In this document: positions 11,453-19,446 of the stretch, one piece after another
How positions within the stretch are numbered: the stretch's first letter is position 1
Layout of the letters: each line of letters starts with the position of its first letter
Assembly (NCBI GenBank): GCA_018806915.1
Contig: JAGKQI010000048.1
Location: forward strand, 186,001 to 250,000
Reading direction: 5' to 3'
DNA: 64,000 nucleotides
Origin: Phytophthora colocasiae
Taxonomy: Eukaryota > Oomycota > Peronosporomycetes > Peronosporales > Peronosporaceae
Notes under the pieces: model-generated
What the model was told of the DNA's origin: nothing
Database searches by the model: none
Seen by the model: only the letters and a program-made list of their open reading frames with translations
Translations under genes and position numbers: made by a program

Positions 11453-13165
11453 ATGGCAACAACACACCACGCTGCGGGCGCAACGCCCAGCAAACTGGAC
11501 ATCCCAACACGACTTTCGTACGTGAGCGGCACGTCCCAAACCCCCAAAGACCCGGCCGATGCCTACTCCGGTGTGAAGACACCTGATCCGACCGACATCG
11601 AAGGTGGTGCACTACGTGAAGGCGGTATGCCCGTACTAACCAGCAAGGAGAACATCGGTCTGCTGGCACAGTACGCAGCCGTCGGTATGGTGTACGGTAT
11701 GTTACCGGCCACGATCTACCCGTTCCTACAGCAGTACCTGAACTGTTCCGGCGCCCAAGTGACAACGGCAGCTACACTGGTCGTGTTCCCTTGGAGTTTC
11801 AAGTGTTTCTACGGCATTTTGTCGGATTGTTTCCCGATTTTCGGCTACCGACGCCGTCCGTACATGCTTCTTGGCTGGGGGATCTGTCTGGTCATGCTTG
11901 TCATCATGGCGTGCATGCCCGCCGGTAAGCCGTACTATACGGTACCGTCCGACCGAGATATCACGCCGGCGAACTACACCCCCGAGATCGTCGCCCGTAT
12001 CAACTACGACGCGTCGTCACAGGGAGCCAAGTACGTCATTCTCATGTTCTTCGCTGCGTTCGGCTACGTGATGGCCGACGTGTGCGCTGACAGTATCGTC
12101 GTGGATCTCGCACAGCGCGAGCCATTGGAGAAGCGTGGCAAGACGCAGTCGTGTATCTACACTATCCGAACCGTTTTCGTTATCATCGGAGAGATTATCA
12201 CGGGCTTCGCGTTCAACGGTGAAGAGTACGGCGGTACGTTCGACTTCTCGTTGACGTTCCCGCAGTTGATGGCTATCCTGGCGGTCTGCACGGCGTTGAT
12301 CATCCCGGCCACGTGGTTCTACATTAAGGAAGAGAAGCAGGAGAAACCCAACTTCCGCGAGTACATCAAGGCGCTTTGGGACCTCCTGTGCACGCGCGCC
12401 ATGTACCAAGTGATCGCGTACAACTTCTTCGCTAACATTTTCTCTGGAATCTCATACACGGCCAGCTCACCGGTGCAGTCGTACATTGCCGGCGTGACGC
12501 CGATCAACAGCACCATCAGTGACATCCTAGGCAACCTGCTCTTCATGTTCGGCATCATGATCACGTCCAAGTGGGGCCTCCACTGGAGTTGGCGCTGGAT
12601 GATCGTCTTTACCGGTGTCTTCGTCATGATCGTCGACGGTATCTGCACGTTCATCACGGTCTGGGACGTGTTCCGCAGCCAGTGGTTCTGGTTGGGCCTG
12701 CCGATCGCCGTTCAGGTCCCGTACGGCGTTGGCTGGATGATCTCCAACTTCGTCATCGTCGAGCTGTCCGGTATCGGCAACGAAGGCGCCGTGTATGGCC
12801 TCGTGACTGCCACGCACAACGTGGCGTCTCCTTTTGCCACCACGTTGACGCTAGTGATCGACCAGCCGTTCGACCTCTCCACCGAGCGTATCCAGAACGA
12901 CGACCACGCAGTGCGTTCTGATATCACTTACGCTGTGATCATTATGTACGCGATGACGGCGTTCTCGTGGGTGTTCCTGTTCCTATTACCGAAGCAGAAG
13001 GAGGCGACCCAGGAGCTGGTGCGCACGGGCGGCTCGAACAAGCTCATCGGCGGCATCACTTTGTTCTATCTAGTGTTCGCACTCATTTGGTCCGTTATGA
13101 CCAACATCATGGCCATGTTTGACAGTACTTCGTGCCTTGTGATCGCCGGTGGCAGCGGCTGCTAA
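11453..13165 (+). CDS. BT1-family (folate-biopterin transporter type) membrane protein, gene A
   Basis: A 570-residue polytopic protein. After a hydrophilic tail of about 70 residues (MATTHHAAGATPSK...) come roughly twelve hydrophobic segments. The BT1/FBT signature is present as FPWSFKCFYGILSDCFPIFG followed by YRRRPYMLLGW, and also DVCADSIVVDLAQREPLEKR and SKWGLHWSWRW. The family moves folates, pteridines or related solutes across membranes, but the substrate here is unknown. The ATG at 11453 is chosen because all paralogues in this window begin with a similar short tail and because of the initiator upstream; an ATG at 11366 would add 29 residues. The gene ends in IAGGSGC, a variant of the GGTGC end shared by the other copies. 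It lies about 10.5 kb from its nearest paralogue, separated by the composite element and the SET/MULE pair. No lesion was seen. Confidence 0.9.
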   Translation: MATTHHAAGATPSKLDIPTRLSYVSGTSQTPKDPADAYSGVKTPDPTDIEGGALREGGMPVLTSKENIGLLAQYAAVGMVYGMLPATIYPFLQQYLNCSGAQVTTAATLVVFPWSFKCFYGILSDCFPIFGYRRRPYMLLGWGICLVMLVIMACMPAGKPYYTVPSDRDITPANYTPEIVARINYDASSQGAKYVILMFFAAFGYVMADVCADSIVVDLAQREPLEKRGKTQSCIYTIRTVFVIIGEIITGFAFNGEEYGGTFDFSLTFPQLMAILAVCTALIIPATWFYIKEEKQEKPNFREYIKALWDLLCTRAMYQVIAYNFFANIFSGISYTASSPVQSYIAGVTPINSTISDILGNLLFMFGIMITSKWGLHWSWRWMIVFTGVFVMIVDGICTFITVWDVFRSQWFWLGLPIAVQVPYGVGWMISNFVIVELSGIGNEGAVYGLVTATHNVASPFATTLTLVIDQPFDLSTERIQNDDHAVRSDITYAVIIMYAMTAFSWVFLFLLPKQKEATQELVRTGGSNKLIGGITLFYLVFALIWSVMTNIMAMFDSTSCLVIAGGSGC

Positions 13166-13455
13166 GGATGAATATCGTGTTTTGGCCGACATCCTTCCGT
13201 TTGACTTGTCTTCAGTATGCCCAAAAGTGACCAATCGTTGACTCTCGATCTGTTTTCAGCGAATAGCGTTCAACTTTAAATTGTTTTTTTTTAGCCAATC
13301 AGCAGATAGAGGTTAGGCGATAGATGTACCGACATTTTGCCGACGTTTAGTGTCGGCAAGGGGGGGCACATATTCCATCACCACATACAAAAACCAAGGC
13401 ATTCATGAATTTGACGGATATCAAGCAAACGGCCGACATTACACTTGCTTAAAGA

Positions 13456-14976
13456 ATGAGTCTCCAAGACCTCGCTCCGGACAACACGAAGCGTGCCCAG
13501 ACAACTGCGCTCAACATCTTCAACGAGTTTCTGGAAATGGAAAAAACGACTATGGCCTTTGTGCCCTCTGTTTTTCAAGATGATGACACCGGCGCAGCTT
13601 TCAGGAAGTTGATGGATCGCTTTGCTATGTTTCTCGCGTTCTCGAACGGGAAAAGCGGCGAACCGCGAAAGCGCAATACCGTGATGAGCTATTACCGCAA
13701 CGTGAAAAACTGGTTTCTCGATGAATTTCCCCAACAACGTCCTCTGGTCGAGCATCAGCTGCTGAAAATGGGTCGAATCCTTGAGCGCCATTGTTTGAAG
13801 CGACTACAAGGCGGCACAGTGACCAAAGCTCCCCCGTGTACCAAGCAAGATTTGAACGTTTTGATGGATGGTATCTATTTTGATGCAGCCCAGGCCAAAG
13901 ATTACCAAGATGCCGCTTTACTAGCTATCATGTGGTATGCTTTCGGAAGAGCGTCTGACCTTACCTTTGTTCAGAAAAGTAATTTGACAATTTCGGCAGC
14001 TAATGTTCTCTTCATCCGCCTTATCCGCGCTAAGACATCTGAAGAGCAAGGCCTATCACTCTATCCCGATGAGAGCTCATTTGTTACGTGCCCTCTCCAT
14101 GCTATTGCAATGGCGCTTGCCATGCAAGAGTTTCCAGTGTCCTCTCTGTTGGACCTAAAACAACTGTCAGCTGTGGAAAAGGATGGCATCCAGCTGGTAC
14201 CTGACAAGAGTCCCCTGGCTGAGGTACTTCAGCACGGTAGTGATGGTAATGACAGGGATGATGTCACACCAGTTGGAAAAGATACAGGACGTACAGGACG
14301 CGGAGCTCCAGCTCAATTGAAGATGCAGGGGTACGTTAATCAGATTGTTAAGGATAGCTGTATTCGTCAAGTCGACGCGGATATTACGCCAAACTTATCG
14401 TCGCATTCCTTCCGGCGTGGAGGTGCTCAGCATGCCAACGGAGACCCAACGCTAAGTGCGCAGTGGATTTTTGACCGCGGGAGTTGGAATATGTCAGCGA
14501 CAAACAAGGCATTTGCTTACGTGTTTAACACTACTCGAGAGGATACAAAGGTATCGAAAGTTTTAAGTGGTTGGAAGTCAACGGACACTCCAACAATTCC
14601 TTCCCTCGCTGGTTTTGACGTGGAGACAAGAAGCAAGATTCGAAAGTTACGCGATCTGGTATTTGCGTCAAGTCTGTATTTTGCTGAAGTGTTTTACAAT
14701 TTGGATAATCAGGTGGCAGATCTACTTACGGCGACGTTAATCCAACATTTTCCAGCGGTTATCGACAGGTATCCGATGTCCCCATACGCCACCAAAATGC
14801 GTATCTGTCTGAGTTCTTTGTCGATCGAGATGCCTGAAGTATTATCATGGAGTCTCTCACTGACGCGTAGTGCCAAGACACCAAATACAGGTGTGAAGAC
14901 GCCCTTCTCGCGGGAAATTCAACTTATCAATCAACAAAATATTGTGATTTCTCAATTGCTCGAAGCTAACCGCTAA
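13456..14976 (+). CDS. Crypton-type tyrosine recombinase (N-terminal and catalytic part)
   Basis: A 506-residue frame with the layout of Crypton tyrosine recombinases. An N-terminal helical core-binding region (about 1-125) includes RKRNTVMSYYRNVKNW. The catalytic domain follows, with Arg165 in FGRASDLTF, a candidate Lys193 in RAKTSEEQG, the HxxR box as HSFRRGG (His317, Arg320), Trp344 in RGSW and the candidate nucleophile Tyr355 in NKAFAYVF. By family knowledge such enzymes excise and integrate DNA circles without a DDE transposase or reverse transcriptase. The frame ends in a TAA at 14974-14976, but the reading frame continues directly with helix-forming sequence. The stop probably cuts a longer protein (see next entry). 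All catalytic residues survive. Confidence 0.8.
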   Translation: MSLQDLAPDNTKRAQTTALNIFNEFLEMEKTTMAFVPSVFQDDDTGAAFRKLMDRFAMFLAFSNGKSGEPRKRNTVMSYYRNVKNWFLDEFPQQRPLVEHQLLKMGRILERHCLKRLQGGTVTKAPPCTKQDLNVLMDGIYFDAAQAKDYQDAALLAIMWYAFGRASDLTFVQKSNLTISAANVLFIRLIRAKTSEEQGLSLYPDESSFVTCPLHAIAMALAMQEFPVSSLLDLKQLSAVEKDGIQLVPDKSPLAEVLQHGSDGNDRDDVTPVGKDTGRTGRGAPAQLKMQGYVNQIVKDSCIRQVDADITPNLSSHSFRRGGAQHANGDPTLSAQWIFDRGSWNMSATNKAFAYVFNTTREDTKVSKVLSGWKSTDTPTIPSLAGFDVETRSKIRKLRDLVFASSLYFAEVFYNLDNQVADLLTATLIQHFPAVIDRYPMSPYATKMRICLSSLSIEMPEVLSWSLSLTRSAKTPNTGVKTPFSREIQLINQQNIVISQLLEANR

Positions 14977-15531
14977 CAGGCTGCAAAAATTGCAGAACTC
15001 GAAAAAATGCGCTTAAGGGCTGCAGAACATGAGACTCAACTTCCCAGCGACGCAGAATACACGGAGCAAGACGAGGGGGGGAACCATGCTAACGATCTAC
15101 GCACGTCTGAAAAGGAAAAAGGGAAGAAAAGAGCAAGATCTTCTTCCAAGGCGGCAGCAGCAATTTTTTTTGAATGGTATACCAAGACGCCAAGACTTTG
15201 GGTAAAGTGTGATGATCGAAAATACAAGTCCCAGTCAAAGCAAATTGTGGCGTTCATGAAGCTGTTTCTTCCGGATGGGTTCAAGTTGATACCAGCCTCG
15301 CGCAGCTATGCCGATGCCGTACTCCATTTTGGAAAGCAGGCCGAGGAGAACATGTTTGATTTCATGGAGAAACGAGGTATTAAACGCAAATTCGGCTATG
15401 GCTTACTGAAACAATTGCGAGAGCTTCATCGATCAGGTGCGTTCAAACAACTTATTCGGGAGTATCAGTTGCGCGTTGCCACTACTCAGATCATTGACCC
15501 GGCTCCTGATCACACCAAGATTGCATTTTAA
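14977..15531 (+). pseudogene. C-terminal DNA-binding part of the recombinase, cut off by one in-frame stop
   Basis: Immediately after the TAA at 14974-14976 the same frame stays open for 184 codons (QAAKIAELEKMRLRAAEHET...). The segment before the stop (NIVISQLLEANR) and the segment after it form one continuous heptad-like helix, so a single base change in one codon is the likely cause. A basic stretch (KEKGKKRARSSSK) follows, then a compact domain with WVKCDDRKYKSQSKQIVAF and FKLIPASRSYADAVLHFG, similar in position and character to the GCR1_C-type DNA-binding domain of some Cryptons. An internal ATG at 15007 could allow separate translation. Whether it is still expressed is unknown. Confidence 0.6.
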
Positions 15532-15581
15532 AATTAGTGAGAGCTAGCTGATTACATGCAATTAGCAAGAATAAAACGAAG

Positions 15582-15790
15582 TGACCCGTTACAGAATAAG
15601 TGGTCTGTTACAGAATAAGTGGTCTGTTACAGAATAAATGGTCCGTTACAAAATAACTGGTCCGTTACAGAATAACTGGTCTGTTACTGAATAAGTGGTC
15701 CGTTACTGAAAAACTGGTCCGTTACAGAAAAACTGGTTCGTTACAGAAAAAGTGGCCTGTAACTAAATAATTGGTCCGTTGCAAAACCGG
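15582..15790 (+). repeat. tandem array of about 11 copies of a 19 bp iteron (left array)
   Basis: The unit GTTACAGAATAAGTGGTCC repeats with strict 19 bp spacing and one to four changes per copy, ending about 60 bp before the HTH-Ulp1 start codon. There are no unique spacers, so this is not a CRISPR. The array at 17376-17662 carries the same unit in the opposite orientation. Confidence 0.9.
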
Positions 15791-15852
15791 TCTTAGATAG
15801 CCAGTCTACAAATTTCTCCTGAGCGAGCGTGACGGCACCTAGTTGGCACGTG

Positions 15853-17325
15853 ATGGAGGGGTCAGCGACCCACAACAGTGTGTCGCTGACGGTTGAAGAG
15901 AAGCTGGATAAGCTGATAGAGTGGAAAGCTCACGAGGAATGGGGACCAACACGTGCAGCGCGAGAGCTGGGTGTGAGTCGAGGGTCACTATCCAGGTGGA
16001 CGAAGAAGTATCCTGATCCAGAACTTGCAAAAGCGTCTCTATCTGAGAGCGACAAGAAGAGAAAGAGGAAAAAGGGAGGGGGGAGGAAGCGGAAGCCTCC
16101 AGCGTTTGAGCCTAGTGTTGAAGAGTACTACGCCACATGCATGCGGGAAGACGGGCAAGTAACCTACCGGGATGTGTTTTCGTACTGCAACAGGATTCCT
16201 GAGTTCCTGTTGATGGAGGAAGGTACCAGAGCGGTGTACGTGTCAAGATTCGTCAAACGGGCTAAGGCGAATTACTCTCTCGGGACTGAGAACGTACTAC
16301 AAGACCAGAATGGTACAATCTGCAGCAGCCGACATCAAGCTGCTGTAAACGAAGAAGAAAAGGAAGAAGAAGAAGAGGTAAAAGGGGAGGGAGGAGAGGA
16401 GGAAGGGGAAGATGAAGATGAACAGGAGGAGGAGGAGGAGGAGGAGGAAGATGATGACTACGAAGATGACCCTGATCCCGAGGAGTCGGATGTTGACGGC
16501 CCGGTTTTAGAAGGATCGGTCGATGATGTTGATGATGAAGTTGAGCTCCTGACCCAGAAACCGAAGGCAATCATCTTGCCAAAGCCCAAAATGTCCAGTC
16601 GTCAAAGAGCACTTCTTATTAAACGCAGTCAATCGGCGTTCTCATTCTCATTTCGAAATGATGAAACGTCACTGTGGTCAAGCAAGCGCGTTATCGAGAT
16701 TTTTAATGATGATCTAAAGACCCTGGACCCCTACGGCACTGTGGCGGATGTGATCATTGACTACGCCATTTATAAGTGCCTCAATCACAGGGAAGGGCCC
16801 GTAAAACTTTTTGGTACGTCGCTCTTCCGGCAGATCGAGCAAATGAAAAGTCGTGGCAAACGCCACTTTTCAGGTGTAAAAAAGCTCGTCGACAAGGTGA
16901 AATGGAGTGCGTACTCCACCATGCTTCTTCCGATTTGGGGTCTAGATCATTGGAGTCTATTGGTCGTTGAAGGTCCTATGAAGACTGCACCACGCATGTA
17001 TCACATCGATTCTTGCCTTAACGTGCACGACTCCGAGTATGTGTTTACCACAGCGAAAGAATTTTTGGCTGAGTTGCGCGGTCGTGTAACTCCTATCTGC
17101 ACGGACACACTCGTCTGTGGGACACAACCTCAGCAAAAAAACAACTCGGATTGTGGTATCTACATGCTGTACTACATACAGAAGATCGCATCACACATTG
17201 AGAAGACCAAGACGACGTCTATCCATAACGACATCAAAATGCTGACGTCGGGGTTCAACACCGGAAGAGCATCTACTTTCCGAGCTTACATGCTGAAGAA
17301 GCTAACACAAGATAAAAGCAAGTAG
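15853..17325 (+). CDS. HTH (CENP-B/psq-like) fused to a Ulp1-type C48 cysteine protease
   Basis: A 490-residue protein, counting from the ATG at 15853. Residues 10-50 form a psq/Brinker-like helix-turn-helix (VEEKLDKLIEW, RAARELGVSRGSLSRWTKKY). A very basic patch (KKRKRKKGGGRKRK) follows, and residues 80-140 look like a second, CENP-B-like HTH. A strongly acidic Glu/Asp linker covers about 170-230. The C-terminal 180 residues are a Ulp1/SENP protease fold: catalytic His in LDHWSLLVV, Asp in YHIDS, a Gln-rich oxyanion segment and the nucleophile in NNSDCGIYMLYY. Such proteases cleave SUMO-like conjugates and occur as accessory domains in several DNA transposons. The gene lies exactly between two inverted arrays of a 19 bp repeat, which could be its binding sites. 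It appears intact. Confidence 0.75.
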   Translation: MEGSATHNSVSLTVEEKLDKLIEWKAHEEWGPTRAARELGVSRGSLSRWTKKYPDPELAKASLSESDKKRKRKKGGGRKRKPPAFEPSVEEYYATCMREDGQVTYRDVFSYCNRIPEFLLMEEGTRAVYVSRFVKRAKANYSLGTENVLQDQNGTICSSRHQAAVNEEEKEEEEEVKGEGGEEEGEDEDEQEEEEEEEEDDDYEDDPDPEESDVDGPVLEGSVDDVDDEVELLTQKPKAIILPKPKMSSRQRALLIKRSQSAFSFSFRNDETSLWSSKRVIEIFNDDLKTLDPYGTVADVIIDYAIYKCLNHREGPVKLFGTSLFRQIEQMKSRGKRHFSGVKKLVDKVKWSAYSTMLLPIWGLDHWSLLVVEGPMKTAPRMYHIDSCLNVHDSEYVFTTAKEFLAELRGRVTPICTDTLVCGTQPQQKNNSDCGIYMLYYIQKIASHIEKTKTTSIHNDIKMLTSGFNTGRASTFRAYMLKKLTQDKSK

Positions 17326-17375
17326 CCAGTGGCTAGCGTTATAACGATGGCATCGAAAACATGACTTTAGCGGAT

Positions 17376-17662
17376 CAGGCCACTTGTTCGGTAATGGACC
17401 ACTAATTCTGTAATAGGCCACTTATTCGGTAATAGGCCACTTATTCGGTAACGGACCACTTATTCGGTAATGGACCACTTATTCGGTAACGGACCACTTA
17501 TTCGGTAATGGACCACTTATTCAGTAACGGACCACTTATTCGGTAACGGACCACTTATTCGGTAACGGACCACTTATTCGGTAACGGACCACATATTCGG
17601 TAGCTATTGTTTTATTTGCTCGTGGCCATTTATTTTGTGTACGTCCATTTATTTGGTAACAC
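17376..17662 (-). repeat. tandem array of about 15 copies of the 19 bp iteron, inverted relative to the left array
   Basis: The plus-strand unit is GTAACGGACCACTTATTCG. Its reverse complement is CGAATAAGTGGTCCGTTAC, the same iteron as at 15582-15790 with one change. Spacing is 19 bp throughout and the last three copies are decayed. The array begins about 50 bp after the Ulp1 stop codon, so the two arrays bracket that gene symmetrically. Confidence 0.9.
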
Positions 17663-17728
17663 ACAACTACGAAGAAATCGATTCGTGGGCACCACTTCGC
17701 CATTCATCATAAAGCCATCAAGTGAATA

Positions 17729-18238
17729 ATGCCGACGATCACTTCAGTCATTTCCTACCAGAACTTCAAGAAACTCTGCATTGAGCGTGCAAAAGCAGCT
17801 AGCGTTCGTATCATGGATATATCTATACGAATGCTTCGAAACACGCTAATGCAGAAGGTTAACACAAGCGAAAAAATTGCGGAAGCCCTGGACGTAATTT
17901 TTGCAAGTTTGAAGGACAAGTGCGAGAACAAGAAGAACAAGAAGAAGCGTGGCCTAGTCGAGCTTGATGACATCGCGGAGTGGCTCATTGGTCCAACAGA
18001 AGGCGCGAAAGCTCAGGTTCACGGGGTGTACGGCGTGCGGCGTCTTCTTCAGCGTGTTGTAGTCAACCACAAGACCTACTACTTGGTGGACTGGGAGCCG
18101 ACGCTGGAGCCTGCCAATAACATCACCAAGGACCTGGTTGCCTTGTTCAACCGCGAGCGTCGTGCACTGGTACGCAAAACCTTCATTGAAGACGAAGCTG
18201 TTGAAGACAACTCGCTTAACGACTCTAGCGATGCTTAA
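17729..18238 (+). CDS. small chromodomain protein
   Basis: A 169-residue frame from the ATG at 17729. The N-terminal half is helical and basic (MLRNTLMQKVNTSEKIAEAL, KDKCENKKNKKKRG). The C-terminal half has a recognisable chromodomain at about residues 100-145: VYGVRRLLQRVVVNHKTYYL, then VDW and EPANNI, where the usual WEPxxN is slightly altered. An acidic tail ends the protein. Chromodomains bind methylated histone tails and, in retroelement integrases, can direct insertion to chromatin. Here the domain stands alone, without an integrase, beside a recombinase and a Ulp1 protease on the same strand. Its role as a targeting or accessory factor of that unit is an inference. Confidence 0.65.
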   Translation: MPTITSVISYQNFKKLCIERAKAASVRIMDISIRMLRNTLMQKVNTSEKIAEALDVIFASLKDKCENKKNKKKRGLVELDDIAEWLIGPTEGAKAQVHGVYGVRRLLQRVVVNHKTYYLVDWEPTLEPANNITKDLVALFNRERRALVRKTFIEDEAVEDNSLNDSSDA

Positions 18239-18402
18239 CTCGAAAATACACGATATTGATGGCGAAATTATTATTTTTATTGTCACTTTAGCATCTGATC
18301 ACTCGTACAGCGAACTTAACGGCATGTGGAAATCCACAGCACTACAGCAAGCTTAGCTGAGCTCTCAGATACCTCAGAGACAGTAAAAGGTTAGCACTAG
18401 AA

Positions 18403-18472
18403 TACCCACGGTTGGATTCGAACCAACTCCACCTGCCTTTCAGCAGGGCTCAACCATCAGAGCTTCGTGGGT
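18403..18472 (-). tRNA. tRNA-like sequence (possible tRNA-Phe-like pseudogene or SINE head)
   Basis: On the minus strand the 70 nt fold into a cloverleaf. There is a 7 bp acceptor stem (ACCCACG with CGTGGGT), a 4 bp D stem (GCTC/GAGC) with GG in the loop, a 5 bp anticodon stem (CCTGC/GCAGG) and a perfect 5 bp T stem with the loop TTCGAAT. The anticodon loop is TGAAAG, six bases instead of seven, and would present GAA (Phe) if the U33 position is conserved. The missing base and short variable loop make a functional tRNA doubtful. A tRNA-derived SINE or pseudogene is as likely. It lies inside the right part of the composite unit. Confidence 0.5.
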
Positions 18473-18666
18473 GTGAGTATGTGGGCAGGGATGCGGAGAC
18501 TTGTGTCGTGCAGATGCAAAATGCCGAATGGCAAGCAACAGAGCTGTGTGTCCAGTCAAAAAAATAACCTCATAAAAAGAAAAAACCTCGTTATTGCGTG
18601 ACTTTGCTGCTTAAAAGTTTTAGCCAATCAAAAGTATGTCGGCCACTGTCGGCTATGTCGGCCAAA

Positions 18667-19446
18667 TCGCGCTATGGTAGTTGATTAAAACTGATCGTAG
18701 CTACTCTCTTTAATATGTGAACTTTTACTGTCTTCGAGGACGTCCTCTACAAGTTATCATGGCGGACAATCTAGGATGGCGAACGATTAATCTCGAGTTG
18801 AGCTCGAGGCAGCAGGGAATCAAGGCGCGTCGACAGCGACGTCGTGTATTCAAGATTGGTGCAGTCTGCGGAGACCGCTGGAGATGCGCTTGATGTGCAA
18901 TGCGTGGGATGGAGAAGCCTCGCACCCACGTTACTCTACGTCGATCCTAGATTTGTCCGGCTCTGTGGAGATTAGCTTTCCCGTTCGGCGACAGGAGCGT
19001 ATCCTCTCTCGTCTACATCCTTTGTCCGCTTTGGGAGAAAACGTTAAAAATACATGAAGGAATCTGACCAGCACAATAATCTTGGCACGATTTGTACACA
19101 ATACGTTAATGCCGGTGCATCCAGGGCTCCCTTTCTCGCGCTCGGCGACGTGTGGTCGTCCCCAGCCCCAACCCTGTCGCAGCCTGTGACGGTGGTGTAG
19201 TCCACACCTGGTCGTCCCCAGCCCCAACCCTGTCGCAGCCTGTGACGGTGGTGTAGTCCACACCTTTCCCATGTGGAGAACACGACAGTTAGAGGTCCCC
19301 CGAAGGTGGCCAGAATGTATGCGTGTCATTTGTGGTCCACACCACGTTTTGCAAGAAGGCAACCTACCCAGCCTCACTTCCAGACACACCAGGTGGAGCC
19401 CAGAACGCTGAGCCACGCGCGGCCGTCCAGCACTCGCCACTGCAGG
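18667..19446. other. intergenic region before the SET gene
   Basis: No convincing gene. A 44-codon frame begins at 18759 (MADNLGWRTINLELSS...). A long minus-strand frame over 18931-19551 is an antisense shadow of the SET 5' end and of a tandem repeat. The segment contains the duplicated 56 bp unit annotated separately. Confidence 0.4.
19154..19265 (+). repeat. 56 bp unit in two tandem copies
   Basis: The unit starting GGTCGTCCCCAGCCCCAACC occurs at 19154 and again at 19210 with no difference that I can see. The two copies lie about 180 bp upstream of the SET start codon and could duplicate a promoter element or simply be a slippage product. Confidence 0.85.

Larger units (their letters stand above)
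13181..18666 (+). mobile_element. probable composite mobile unit: tyrosine recombinase, HTH-Ulp1 protease, chromodomain protein
   Basis: Three co-oriented coding units lie between two ends that share a 12 bp inverted match (TTTGGCCGACAT at 13181-13192 and its complement at 18655-18666). The 9-mer GGCCGACAT occurs forward at 13184 and 13431 on the left, and reversed at 18636 and 18655 on the right. Two inverted arrays of a 19 bp iteron flank the middle gene. The recombinase is Crypton-like. The limits are inference: Cryptons normally lack TIRs, and I found no clear target duplication. Alternatives are a Crypton (about 13.4-15.6 kb) beside a separate Ulp1-coding element (15.58-17.66 kb), with the chromodomain gene belonging to either. 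Confidence 0.5.

Noticed and set aside
15582..17662. CRISPR-like look of the two repeat arrays
   Set aside because: The repeats are contiguous 19 bp units without unique spacers, the context is eukaryotic, and the two arrays are inverted around one gene.
13289..18630. 13 bp direct match TTTTAGCCAATCA at 13289 and 18618 as possible recombination sites of the YR element
   Set aside because: It contains a CCAAT-like core that recurs elsewhere in the window (for example near 28865 and 44735 in either orientation), and it lies inside the better-supported inverted GGCCGACAT motifs.
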